Assembly: GCA_038259155.1 (NCBI GenBank)
Contig: JBBSPE010000097.1
Span: 1-17,280, forward strand
Reading direction: 5' to 3'
Origin: JAABRT01 sp038259155
Lineage (GTDB): Bacteria; Gemmatimonadota; Gemmatimonadetes; Gemmatimonadales; Gemmatimonadaceae
Length of the DNA stretch: 17,280 bases
Shown: positions 7,496-14,960 of the stretch, piece after piece
Position numbering within the stretch: the stretch's first letter is position 1
Layout of the letters: the number at the start of each line of letters is the position of its first letter
Notes under the pieces: model-generated
The model's input: the letters and a program-made list of their open reading frames with translations, nothing else
Databases searched by the model: none
What the model was told of the DNA's origin: nothing
Translations under genes and position numbers: made by a program

Positions 7496-8863
7496 TCACG
7501 GCCGCAACCCCGCTTTGGTCCAAAAAATCGCCACCGCACAATCGTCCGCCATCACGCGAATAGACCGCGCCGGCGCCAGCGACACCGACCGGTACACCTC
7601 CACGTAGGCGAGCGAGGACGGCGGCAGGACGTTGGCCGTCTCGATGTCGGAAAGCACGCCGTCAAGATAGATGTGCGCCCGACAGCCGCCGCGGCCGCGG
7701 ATATCGAATTCGCTCGTGGCACGGTTGCCCATTGGTCGGATGTCCACGTTGGGCACCTGCTGCAGCGCCCCACGCATTGTCGCCGATTTCATAATCACCG
7801 TGGAATCGATGTAGCGCGCGATGCCCGCACGGCGGCGCAGCTCGAACTCACTGCGTTCTCGGCGGAGCAGAAACCGCTCGGTCACCACGACGCCCTCCAG
7901 CTCCACCGTCTCGTTTGCGGGAATCGTAAGTGGCGAAATCTCGTCCTCCACCACCTCCACGATCTGGCCAACGGGCGTGAAGCCGATTGCCCGCACGTAA
8001 AGCATGCGCGATCCGTACGGTACCTTGTCCAGCAGGAACCGTCCGTCCGGATCGGTGACCGCGATCCCCTCGCGGCCGTTGACCGACACCGCGAAGTCGC
8101 GCATGGGCCCGCCCTGCGAGTTCACCACACGCCCGCGCACCACAGCCGGCGCGCTGTCGGCATCAAGGCGGCCGAGCACGATATCCATGCGACGGACAGG
8201 GCGTACGTCCGACGCCATGCTGGTCACGCCCGACTGCAGCTCCGGCGCGAGCGCGATGAGAGAGGGCTCCACGAACTCCTCGATGTCGCACGCCACGTAG
8301 TTACCGATCGAGTCCGTGATCGCCTCGACGCTCCGGAACTGGTTGTCCGGACCATCGGCCACCAGCGGCAACCACTGCACGATGACCTTTGCGCCGGCCA
8401 CGCGCGTTTCATTGTCGCTCAGCCGCACTGTGCCGGTAAGAATGACGGAGCGTGTGCCGCGTGGACGCGCGCTACTGCACAGTTGCGGCCACAATGTTGC
8501 GAGCGATGGTGTGGCCAGAAACAAGTTGTCCCAGCGTTGTTCGCCGGATGGTCGCGTGGCGCCAAGTGCGCCGAGTCCGATGCGATCAAGCGCCTCATGA
8601 TACACGAGCACGTCCGTGACCTCACCCTCGGCCAGCAGCGTGAAGCGTCCGAGCGAGTCGGTGGTGGTGGAGCTGCCCGACGGTCGCGCGATCACGAACG
8701 CGCCGGCCAGTGGCTCGAACGCGAGACTGTCGAACACGACGCCGCGAATAGTCTGCGGCGTGACAGGCGGTGTGCTGTCGCTGCCGGCCTGAGCCGTGAT
8801 GTCGCGCGAGGGCACAACGAAGGCAAGGAGCGCGAGCAACACTGCCGGGGCGCAGGACCGCAT
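7496..8863 (-). CDS. Secreted protein with carboxypeptidase-regulatory-like repeats and orphan TonB plug domain
   Basis: The 455-residue protein starts with a signal peptide (MRSCAPAVLLALLAFVVPS, cleavage probably near AQA at 24-26). Three beta-sandwich units of the CarboxypepD_reg type follow: TIRGVVFDSLAFEPLAGAFV from about residue 39, ILTGTVRLSDNETRVAGAKV in the middle, and VVRGRVVNSQGGPMRDFAV later. The last part is a TonB-receptor plug-like domain (VVVTERF, then MRGALQQVPNVDIR, DIRGRGGCRAHIYLDG and YVEVYRS). The protein ends there, so the outer-membrane barrel is missing. Such barrel-less proteins recur in Gemmatimonadota and Bacteroidota-like genomes; their role is not established. A longer frame to a GTG at 8908 exists, but only the 8863 ATG gives a proper leader. 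No Shine-Dalgarno is seen. Confidence 0.83.
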   Translation of the reverse strand: MRSCAPAVLLALLAFVVPSRDITAQAGSDSTPPVTPQTIRGVVFDSLAFEPLAGAFVIARPSGSSTTTDSLGRFTLLAEGEVTDVLVYHEALDRIGLGALGATRPSGEQRWDNLFLATPSLATLWPQLCSSARPRGTRSVILTGTVRLSDNETRVAGAKVIVQWLPLVADGPDNQFRSVEAITDSIGNYVACDIEEFVEPSLIALAPELQSGVTSMASDVRPVRRMDIVLGRLDADSAPAVVRGRVVNSQGGPMRDFAVSVNGREGIAVTDPDGRFLLDKVPYGSRMLYVRAIGFTPVGQIVEVVEDEISPLTIPANETVELEGVVVTERFLLRRERSEFELRRRAGIARYIDSTVIMKSATMRGALQQVPNVDIRPMGNRATSEFDIRGRGGCRAHIYLDGVLSDIETANVLPPSSLAYVEVYRSVSLAPARSIRVMADDCAVAIFWTKAGLRP

Positions 8864-9011
8864 GGGGCCCAGGGAGGGAGGTGGGGCGAGACCGGAGGGA
8901 CCACACACCGGGCCCGGGTCGTGCTACTCGTGACGGGGGTCACGGGTTCCGAGAGCTGCATCCTCGGCGAATGTTCGCCCCTTGCGCAAAACCCCTCGCC
9001 GAGCCGACCGT

Positions 9012-9590
9012 ATGGCCATGCCGGATACGCGACCGTATCGCTCGCCCAGTCCCGAACGCACCATCTGGACCGTGGACGATCTCGAAGCCATTCCCGACGA
9101 CGGGTACCGCTACGAGATCCTGCACGGCGAGTTGCTGGTGACGTCGCTGCCGTCAACCGGGCATCAGCGTATCGCCATGCGACTGTCGATCCTGACGGTG
9201 TTGTGGTGCCGCGCGCACACCGGCTGGACCGTACTCGCGCCCGGTGGGGTGCACATCAGCGAGACCACGTGGCTGGAGCCGGATCTCGCGCTGTACGCCG
9301 CGCCGGAGTCAGACAACCTGTCGTGGCGGGAAATGCCGCCGCCGCTGTTGGTCGTGGAGATTCTCAGCCCGTCCACGCGTCGTCGCGATCGCCATCGCAA
9401 ACGTCCCACCTACCTGTCGCATGGTGTGGGCGAGCGGTGGCTCGTGGATCAGGACACGCGCACCATTGAACGGTGGACGTCGGCGTCGGAGTTTCCCGAG
9501 ACGTTTCGCGATGGGATCACGTGGACGCCGGGCGGTGCGCTGCCGCCGTTGGCGGTGAGTGACGAAGCACTGTTTGGCGCGCGGGAGTGA
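9012..9590 (+). CDS. Uma2 family restriction-endonuclease-like protein
   Basis: PD-(D/E)xK-fold protein of 192 residues, the usual length for Uma2 (DUF820). Motifs in order: WTVDDLEAIPDDGYRYEILHGELLV at the N-terminus, WLEPDLALY with D91, PPLLVVEILSPSTRRRDR with E116, K130 in the following helix, then VGERWLVDQ. The fold suggests metal-dependent DNA cleavage, but biological targets are not known for most members, which are especially numerous in Cyanobacteria, Chloroflexi and Gemmatimonadota. The start is either ATG 9012 or 9018; a TTG at 8982 is possible. There is no clear Shine-Dalgarno. The gene stands alone and is convergent with the nucleotidyltransferase gene. Confidence 0.9.
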   Translation: MAMPDTRPYRSPSPERTIWTVDDLEAIPDDGYRYEILHGELLVTSLPSTGHQRIAMRLSILTVLWCRAHTGWTVLAPGGVHISETTWLEPDLALYAAPESDNLSWREMPPPLLVVEILSPSTRRRDRHRKRPTYLSHGVGERWLVDQDTRTIERWTSASEFPETFRDGITWTPGGALPPLAVSDEALFGARE

Positions 9591-9592
9591 GG

Positions 9593-9623
9593 GGCGGTGA
9601 GCCGATCCCGATAGCCAACCGCC
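9593..9623. terminator. Possible bidirectional stem between convergent genes
   Basis: GGCGGT (9593-9598) and ACCGCC (9618-9623) form a six-pair GC stem in the 36-base gap between two converging genes. The loop is long (19 bases) and no T-tract follows on either strand, so a terminator role is only suggested by position. Confidence 0.22.
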
Positions 9624-9626
9624 ACG

Positions 9627-10094
9627 CTACTTCCCTTTCTTGTCCTGCGCGACGAGTGTCTCGAGCGCCGCCACGTCGGCCAGATCCTGTGGCCGAGCGG
9701 TCGCGCGTTTGTTGCGAATCAGGTCGTCGCGCGAAAGCATGGCCACGCGAATGCCGTCCAGCTCGCCGGCGACACGTTTCGCCCACGCTTCGTCGAACTC
9801 CACACACCACAATCGCGTGAGCAAGTCAACTCGGTTGGGCGCTCTCCCCAACTGAATGACGCGATCGTCGGCGACGAAATCATCGGTGGTCAGCCCGATA
9901 TCACCGAACCCGAAGGCCTCAAGCGCACCGATCACTCGCCTTGCATTCCGCTGATCAGCACGCACGAGCAAGTCAAGGTCATCGGTGAACCGCGGATACC
10001 CGTGGAACGCGACGGCGTGTCCCCCGACCACCAGAAACTCAACGTGATGGGCGATCAATAATGCGAGCAACTCTCGCAAGTCCGCGTCCAGCAT
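9627..10094 (-). CDS. AbiEii/DUF6036-type nucleotidyltransferase
   Basis: Protein of 155 residues with a polymerase-beta-type nucleotidyltransferase core: VVGGHAVAFHGYPRFTDDLDLLV with GG at 24-25 and D39/D41, the third acidic residue D90 in NRVDLLTRL, and a C-terminal SRDDLIRNKRATARPQDLADV, a signature of AbiEii/AbiGii toxin-like and DUF6036 proteins. Relatives include toxins that modify tRNA or other RNA with nucleotides, and also orphan enzymes of unknown role. The start overlaps the small upstream gene by 56 bases, so the two may form a pair. Whether this is a toxin, an antitoxin or a housekeeping enzyme cannot be told from sequence. Confidence 0.83.
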   Translation of the reverse strand: MLDADLRELLALLIAHHVEFLVVGGHAVAFHGYPRFTDDLDLLVRADQRNARRVIGALEAFGFGDIGLTTDDFVADDRVIQLGRAPNRVDLLTRLWCVEFDEAWAKRVAGELDGIRVAMLSRDDLIRNKRATARPQDLADVAALETLVAQDKKGK

Positions 10095-10233
10095 CTCCGA
10101 GTCGCTCCCGGTGGGTTTGTTGCAGGCGCAACAGGCGGTTCAGCCGCTCCTGAGGCGCCAGGGCGCGCAGTTCGTCACGATCAGCGGCGGCCGCGTCGGC
10201 ATGTGAGCAGTGGATGACGACATGAAGTTCCAT
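10039..10233 (-). CDS. Small hypothetical protein preceding the nucleotidyltransferase
   Basis: A 64-residue reading frame begins ten bases after the end of the Bax1-like gene and overlaps the start of the nucleotidyltransferase gene. Its centre, LRALAPQERLNRLLRLQQTHRERLG, resembles the short helical proteins (pattern LSPEERL...) often encoded directly upstream of AbiEii/DUF6036-like genes. That resemblance and the tight packing are the main support. No close Shine-Dalgarno is visible. It could be a partner or antitoxin of the next gene, or only a leader frame. Confidence 0.45.
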   Translation of the reverse strand: MELHVVIHCSHADAAAADRDELRALAPQERLNRLLRLQQTHRERLGDAGRGLARVARIIDRPSR

Positions 10234-10243
10234 ACGAGTAAAT

Positions 10244-11509
10244 CTAGCGGTTCCCTCCGCTCGGCGGGCGCCCCCACCGCTCCGCCGCCCGCAACACGTC
10301 CGTCGCCTTCGGCTTCTGCACGAACCACACGATGCGTTCACCGGCTGCGTCTACCAGCCCCGCGCTCGCGCGTCCCACCGCCAGCCCGCGATACACCACC
10401 AGGATGAGGTGATCCAGCCCCGCCGCCGCCACCTTGCGGGCCTTCGCCTCCAGATACTCCGGCGTCCAGAACCCCACCACTTCAACCAGCGCCTCGCGCC
10501 CGTCGGCATGACGCAGCGTGAAGTCCGGCAGCATCAACTCGTCACCCGCCGGCACCGGGGTGGTCTCGCGCGACAGGGTCCACTCGCCGCCAGCAGCCTT
10601 GATGCGCGCGCGCAACTCCGCGTCGAGCGACCGCTCCCACTTGGAATCGAAGCCCGTGCGCTGCGCGCGCTGGCCGACCGGTGCACGCTCCTTCGCGTCA
10701 ACCGACGCGCCGCGACGCGCCCCCGTGCTCCCGCGCACAGCAAAGCGCACCTGCTCCTCGCCGTGTCGCAACTCGGCGTCGAGCCGCCACCCGCGGGCCC
10801 TCGCCAACGCCGGCACCACGCGTGCGAGTCGCGCACCGTAGCGCTGCGGCCGCGCCACAAACGCCGCGGCGGGGCCGGTGAGCTCCAGGCGGTAGCCCCT
10901 GCCTGCTCGCTCAAGCGTGTGCATGACGCGCGCCACCTTCACCGCGCGAAAGATGCCGCGCCAGCCGCCGCGCGCAGTCACGCGCACGCGCTCCGCATCG
11001 AGCAGCACTGCGCGCGCGAGCTCCAGGTTGTAGCGTGACAGCAAGCCGCGCCCGTTGAATGCGGGAGCCTTCACGAGCACGCGCGCGCCGGGCTGGTCGG
11101 CGTACAGCAGCTGTTCCACCTCGTGCGCCGACAGGCCAAGTTGCTGCGCCACGTCCTCGTAGGGCACATGATCATCGCCGGGAACTGGCGGCCAGCGTCG
11201 CGCACGCGACGCGAAGACAGCACTGCGCACCGCAGCCGCACGCTCAGCGCCGAGCGGTGGCTGAAATACACACGCATCGAGCAGCGCCTTGGAAATGCCG
11301 GCCAGCCGACTCACGTCGCGCACCCGCCGTTCCTGTCGACGGAGCGCCTCCGCCACAGTGGAGCGCGGCGCGCCCTCCAGGCGTCGCAACAGTCGACACA
11401 GGCGGTCGAGAAACTCCACCACACGAGGATTCCCGGGCGTCAGGAACTCCAGGCGCACGCGCCCGTGCTCCACACGCATGAAGGGCGCGACGTGCGTACG
11501 GTTGAGCAC
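10244..11509 (-). CDS. Bax1-like (DUF790) nuclease, partner of XPB helicase
   Basis: Protein of 421 residues similar to DUF790/Bax1, the nuclease that works with archaeal XPB in a repair-like reaction. The C-terminal third carries a PD-(D/E)xK-like centre: GFDSKWERSLDAEL (E about 292), ELMLPDF (D about 329) and ALVEVVGFWTPEYLEAK (E about 343, with a lysine near 356). The N-terminal part (HVAPFMRVEHGRVRLEFLTP) fits the family start. The GTG start overlaps the helicase stop by one base (TAGTG), with GGGG about seven bases upstream, so translation is coupled. An open frame continues upstream to 11740 but is a shadow of the helicase gene. Function in bacteria is probably nucleotide-excision-like repair or DNA processing, by analogy only. 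Confidence 0.83.
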   Translation of the reverse strand: MLNRTHVAPFMRVEHGRVRLEFLTPGNPRVVEFLDRLCRLLRRLEGAPRSTVAEALRRQERRVRDVSRLAGISKALLDACVFQPPLGAERAAAVRSAVFASRARRWPPVPGDDHVPYEDVAQQLGLSAHEVEQLLYADQPGARVLVKAPAFNGRGLLSRYNLELARAVLLDAERVRVTARGGWRGIFRAVKVARVMHTLERAGRGYRLELTGPAAAFVARPQRYGARLARVVPALARARGWRLDAELRHGEEQVRFAVRGSTGARRGASVDAKERAPVGQRAQRTGFDSKWERSLDAELRARIKAAGGEWTLSRETTPVPAGDELMLPDFTLRHADGREALVEVVGFWTPEYLEAKARKVAAAGLDHLILVVYRGLAVGRASAGLVDAAGERIVWFVQKPKATDVLRAAERWGRPPSGGNR

Positions 11510-12942
11510 TACCAGCCCCAGCCAAGTTGGTCCGTGCGTTCGGCAACACGCCGTACGCCCGTCCCCCGCTTCTGCGACGCGAAGAACTCGTAGGTGCCGG
11601 CCGCCACGATTTCGTAGAGCGTCGCCACCTGCTCTCCCTGCCGTCGCAGCAAACGTCCGAGCCGCTGGGCGTGCTGTCGTGCACCACCGCGTGTGGAGTC
11701 GCCAAGCACGATCCCCACCTTGGCAGTGGGCACGTCCCACCCCTCGTCGAGCACGCGCACGCTCGCGACTGCACGCACGTCACCGCGCGACATGGCTCCG
11801 AGCAGTGCATGCCGTTCCGACGCCGGCGTGGACGCCGTGATGATCGGGATCGCGAGCGCACGCGACACACGCAGCGCTGCGTCCGTGCCACCGCAGAAGA
11901 TGATGGCCTGTTCCGCCGAGTGCGCGCCAAGGATGCGTCGCGTCTCGTCGAGCTTCGCATCGGCCAGGCGCACGAGCCGTTCGCGTTCGTGAAACGCGCG
12001 CAACGCACGCCGCGCGGCGGGGTCGCGCCGCGCCGAGCCCGCGAACATGCGCCACGCATCAGCCGGCGTGGCGGCGAGTTGCTGAAAGCGGGCGATGTGC
12101 GTGTCATACAGATCGGACATCCGCGCGTACTGCGCCTCCTCGGTGGCCGAGAGGCGCACATAGCGGCGTTCCGTGGCGAAGCGCGCGAGTTCGCCGTCGG
12201 TCATCTCGCCGATGGTGCGTCGGTAGACAACGGCGCCCACGAGTCGTCGCAGCTCGGCGTCGCGCGCTTCGGGATACGTGGCGGTGAGGCCGAGCCGGTA
12301 GGGTGCGGGCGCGATGCGCAGGTGATCGTGCCAGGCGCGGGCTTCTCCGTCTACCGTATCGGCAAGATGATGCACCTCATCGAGTACGAGCAGGTCGAAC
12401 TGCGCTCCCCAGCGTTCGAGCAGCGAGAAGGCCGAGTGGTAGGTGGTGACGGTGATGGGGCGAATGTCCTTCTCGTCGCCGTACCACGCACCTACCCGCT
12501 CGGCCCCGAACGCGTCGGCGAGTTGCGCGAACCACTGGGCCACGAGTGCTCGCGTGGGTGCGACGATGCAGGCGCTACGCCCTGCTTCGTGAAGCGCGAG
12601 CAGTGCCACGAGCGTCTTGCCGGCGCCGGTGGGCAGCACCACCGTGCCGCGCCGGCCGGCTGCGTGCCATCGCGCCACCGCTTCGCGCTGGTAGTCGCGC
12701 GGCGACCGCGGGTCGAGCAGCGCGGCGTCGAGTGATGCGGCCGGGGTCTCGTCTTCGGCGACGCCGTGGGCGGCCGCCCAGTCGCGGAGCTCCGGGTAGC
12801 GGTGTCCCGGCGCCACGAGCGCATGCAGGCGCGGGTCCGGCACGAGCCAGGGCGGCGCGTGTTCAGCCGAGACACCGCGCAGGATGGCGAGGCCGAGGCG
12901 CCAGGCGAGGCGCGGAGTGGGGGGCGGTGACGTCGGAGACAC
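11509..12942 (-). CDS. XPB/Rad25-like superfamily 2 DNA helicase
   Basis: ATP-dependent DNA helicase of 477 residues. Motif Q-like RDYQREAV (82-89), Walker A PTGAGKT (104-110), PTRALVAQW (motif Ia), DEVHH (188-192), LTAT (219-222), IIFCGGTDAALRVS (motif IV), RVLDEGWDVP (motif V) and QRLGRLLRR (motif VI, 426-434). The short N-terminal domain and the immediate downstream Bax1-like gene identify it as a bacterial XPB rather than a type I/III restriction or RecG helicase. The start is set at GTG 12942 (VSPTSPPP), because upstream codons lack helicase similarity and fall in a region of transposon debris; a start a few codons downstream is also possible. Its promoter must lie in the short gap next to that debris. 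Confidence 0.9.
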   Translation of the reverse strand: MSPTSPPPTPRLAWRLGLAILRGVSAEHAPPWLVPDPRLHALVAPGHRYPELRDWAAAHGVAEDETPAASLDAALLDPRSPRDYQREAVARWHAAGRRGTVVLPTGAGKTLVALLALHEAGRSACIVAPTRALVAQWFAQLADAFGAERVGAWYGDEKDIRPITVTTYHSAFSLLERWGAQFDLLVLDEVHHLADTVDGEARAWHDHLRIAPAPYRLGLTATYPEARDAELRRLVGAVVYRRTIGEMTDGELARFATERRYVRLSATEEAQYARMSDLYDTHIARFQQLAATPADAWRMFAGSARRDPAARRALRAFHERERLVRLADAKLDETRRILGAHSAEQAIIFCGGTDAALRVSRALAIPIITASTPASERHALLGAMSRGDVRAVASVRVLDEGWDVPTAKVGIVLGDSTRGGARQHAQRLGRLLRRQGEQVATLYEIVAAGTYEFFASQKRGTGVRRVAERTDQLGWGW

Positions 12943-13037
12943 GCCTGTAAGGTCGGGGGCGTGTGGGGGGTGGGGCAAGCGGTTCGCTGGGCCCACTCCC
13001 CGCGGTATCCGAGCAGACCGCGGCCTAAGCTGCTTCC

Positions 13038-13290
13038 TCACCACCAGAAGTGCAGTCCTGCTGCACCATGAGATGGCAGGATCATCCTCACGCTCGCGGG
13101 GAACGCGATGCGCGTCACACTGGTCTCGACGACACGCGTGATCTGCCCGGTCGCGATCCAATGATGGACGGTCCGCCGACTCACGCGCAACTGCGTGGCG
13201 ATCGCTCGTTTCCCGAGCCCCTGCCCCAATAAAAGCTGTAGCAACAACGGATAGTCACCCCACTCCGATTGAAACTCCTTCTGTGAAGCG
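13038..13290 (-). pseudogene. Transposase helix-turn-helix fragment (IS21-like)
   Basis: On the minus strand, about 55 residues read EWGDYPLLLQLLLGQGLGKR and then AIATQLRVSRRTVHHWIATG, a helix-turn-helix typical of the N-terminus of IS21-type transposases. The similarity stops after TGQITR, and the remaining codons to the stop at 13038 look like non-coding sequence. No catalytic domain and no IstB ATPase are present. It is therefore a decayed scrap left by an older insertion. It lies between the helicase gene and the IS110 remnant; the open frame reaching upstream to 13457 runs through the IS110 region and is not part of this domain. The family assignment is tentative. Confidence 0.5.
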
Positions 13291-13453
13291 CGGGCCCGCG
13301 TCAAGCCCCCACGTGCTGTTGCTGGGCTCGCCGTGGCAACTTTTCTTCGATTGTCCGAGCGATTCTCGAGGTGCGGCTCAGCCTTCTGTTCGCGCTCTGC
13401 AGTGGGACGCGGTGGTCCCGGCGCATGAGGGTGGTACGAAAGAGCGGACGGCG

Positions 13454-13464
13454 CCAACTATCCC
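13454..13464 (+). repeat. 11-base direct repeat, copy 1
   Basis: CCAACTATCCC occurs here and again at 14293-14303, in the same orientation, on either side of the IS110 remnant. It may mark element or core boundaries, or be a recombination scar. Confidence 0.5.
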
Positions 13465-13499
13465 ACGACGTCGATGTGCTGCGTGCTGCGTCAAGGAGT

Positions 13500-14183
13500 T
13501 TCCCGCGCTTGCCGCGTCGCCGCGCGATCTGCACGGTCCACGCACGCAGCGCGGCGGTCTCGGCGGATTTCGATCGCAGGATTTGCCACGACGCCTCGAC
13601 CAACAGCCAGCGCATGCGCCAATTGCCGGCTTTCGTGATCCGTCCGAGTTGGCGCTTCTCCCCCGAACTCCGCTGGCTGGGAATCACGCCGAGGTACGCT
13701 TCCAGTTCGTGCCCCGTGCGAAACCGCGTGATGTCGTCGATGGTGGCCACGAACGCGCTCGCCGTCACCGGCCCGACCCCAGGTGCCGTGGTCAGCCGCG
13801 TCGCGATGGGATCCTCCTTCGCGAACGCCGCGATGCGCGCATCGGCCACGGCGATCTGCGCATTGAGCGGCGCGAATACCGCGAAGAGCGGCGCCAACTC
13901 CGCCGTCAACGTCGGCGAAAAGTCGAGTTCGGCGATTGGCGTACATCAGCCCGTAGTTCGGATCGACGACGATTACCTCGTGGCCGAGCGACTCCAAGTG
14001 GCGCGCGACCCACTCGCTCTCCGTACTCGCCTCGAGAAGGATGTGGGCCGGCGACCGGTCGCCCAGCACGGCGGTGAACCGCTCCCGGCTGGTCGCGATC
14101 CGGCGGTCCGTGATCGTGCCGTCGTCGGCTTTGATGGACAGCTGGCTCGCGCGCTTGTGCAGGTCCAGGCCTGTGATCTCCAT
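13500..14183 (-). pseudogene. IS110-family transposase, internally deleted and frameshifted
   Basis: DEDD recombinase pseudogene. The N-terminal part (ATG at 14183) reads MEITGLDLHKRASQLSIK with D7, then LLEASTESEWVARHLESLGH with E51, and continues to DPNYGLMYANRRTR at about 13923. The next family-like stretch (FSPTLTAELAPLFAVF) is in another frame from 13921, so a segment of roughly 60-80 residues including the last two catalytic aspartates is missing. The C-terminal part has PGVGPVTASAFVATIDDITR, a Transposase_20 domain with IPSQRSSGEKRQLGRITKAGN holding the conserved serine, and fades after ARRRGKR near 13505. The gene cannot make an active recombinase. The deletion junction may be a short-homology event or an assembly error; the first is favoured because the flanks are otherwise clean. 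Confidence 0.85.
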
Positions 14184-14255
14184 GGCGGTTGGCCTCCCGA
14201 TATGCGCCCCGTCGTCGGACGGTAAGCGCGTGGATAGTGGTGGAACAGCGGGTAG

Positions 14256-14273
14256 CTCCACGTTACCGTGGAG
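14256..14273 (-). ncRNA. Hairpin in IS110 leader, candidate bridge-RNA stem
   Basis: CTCCACG and CGTGGAG form a perfect seven-pair stem with a TTAC loop, 73 bases before the recombinase ATG. In IS110 elements the region between the left end and the recombinase gene encodes a structured bridge RNA, so this stem is a candidate part of it. No guide loops were matched. Confidence 0.3.
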
Positions 14274-14292
14274 GTCCAGCCGCCGCTTCATA

Positions 14293-14303
14293 CCAACTAT
14301 CCC
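14293..14303 (+). repeat. 11-base direct repeat, copy 2
   Basis: Second CCAACTATCCC, ending four bases before the stop codon region of the PEP-CTERM gene; see the copy at 13454-13464. Confidence 0.5.
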
Positions 14304-14306
14304 CCG

Positions 14307-14960
14307 TCAGAGCACGTGCCTTGTGCGACGACGCCGGCCTATGAAGGCGAGGCTCGCGAGTCCTGTTCCCAGCAACAGCATGGTGCCTGGCTCGGGCACC
14401 ACCGACGCATTCTCGAATGTGGTCTGGAAGATCACCGTTTCATCGGCAAACGTCTTGTTGCTCTGCCCAGTGCTCAACATGACCCATGCGGACGTACCGC
14501 CTGACACGAGCACGCTGAACGTCTGTGGACCGGACACGGGAGAGTTGAAGCTGAAGCCAGCGTCGCCGAGATAACCAGCCGCCTGGTCATCGGGGTTGAA
14601 ACCACCCGAATACACCGAAAAGAACGAGTTGAGGGCCGTCGATTGCAGAATATCGACGAAGAACGGAGTGTCGATTCCTGTCGGGTTGGCGAACTCGAAC
14701 GCGACCCAGCTGAAGGTCCCGGCAGCCGTCCCGGGAAATGCTTTGGGATTCTGCCAATTGCTGAGTTCGCCGTCCCGAAACAGGCGCTCGTCCATCGTCG
14801 CTTCCAATCCGGTCCACGTGTATTCGGTGACGAGCTGTGCCTTGGCGGGCGCCGCCATCGCGCCGAGAAACACCAGACCGGCAACCACTCGTTTGAGAGC
14901 TGGCGTGAAAACGACAGAGACGAGCGGGCCGGGGGTGAGCAGCTGTGCGATGATGCGCAT
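14307..14960 (-). CDS. PEP-CTERM sorting-domain exported protein
   Basis: Exported protein of 217 residues. The start gives a signal peptide (hydrophobic run RVVAGLVFLGAMAAPAKAQ, cleavage after AKA at about 39-41); AGGA lies about ten bases upstream. The mature part is a beta-rich secreted domain of unknown role, containing FSVLVSGGTSAWVMLSTG. The C-terminus is a complete PEP-CTERM signal: VVPEPGTMLLLGTGLASLAF followed by GRRRRTRHVL. In known systems exosortase cleaves and anchors such proteins, often together with exopolysaccharide genes; no exosortase is in this window. The stop codon lies only four bases from the presumed edge of the IS110 remnant, yet the tail looks intact. Confidence 0.88.
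   Translation of the reverse strand: MRIIAQLLTPGPLVSVVFTPALKRVVAGLVFLGAMAAPAKAQLVTEYTWTGLEATMDERLFRDGELSNWQNPKAFPGTAAGTFSWVAFEFANPTGIDTPFFVDILQSTALNSFFSVYSGGFNPDDQAAGYLGDAGFSFNSPVSGPQTFSVLVSGGTSAWVMLSTGQSNKTFADETVIFQTTFENASVVPEPGTMLLLGTGLASLAFIGRRRRTRHVL

Larger units (their letters stand above)
13454..14303 (-). mobile_element. IS110-family element remnant (approximate limits)
   Basis: Remnant containing a broken DEDD recombinase gene and about 110-120 bases of upstream non-coding sequence (14184-14303), which in IS110 elements encodes the bridge RNA. The limits are set by the 11-base direct repeats and are approximate; transposase-like codons may extend below 13454. IS110 elements do not make standard target duplications, so exact ends need comparison with an intact relative. 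Confidence 0.5.

Noticed and set aside
7673..9469. 598-codon plus-strand open frame opposite the plug-domain gene
   Set aside because: His/Arg-rich antisense translation with no domain; the minus strand carries a leader and clear domains, and the frame also runs through the Uma2 gene.
11527..12735. 402-codon plus-strand frame opposite the helicase
   Set aside because: Antisense shadow; all helicase motifs are on the minus strand.
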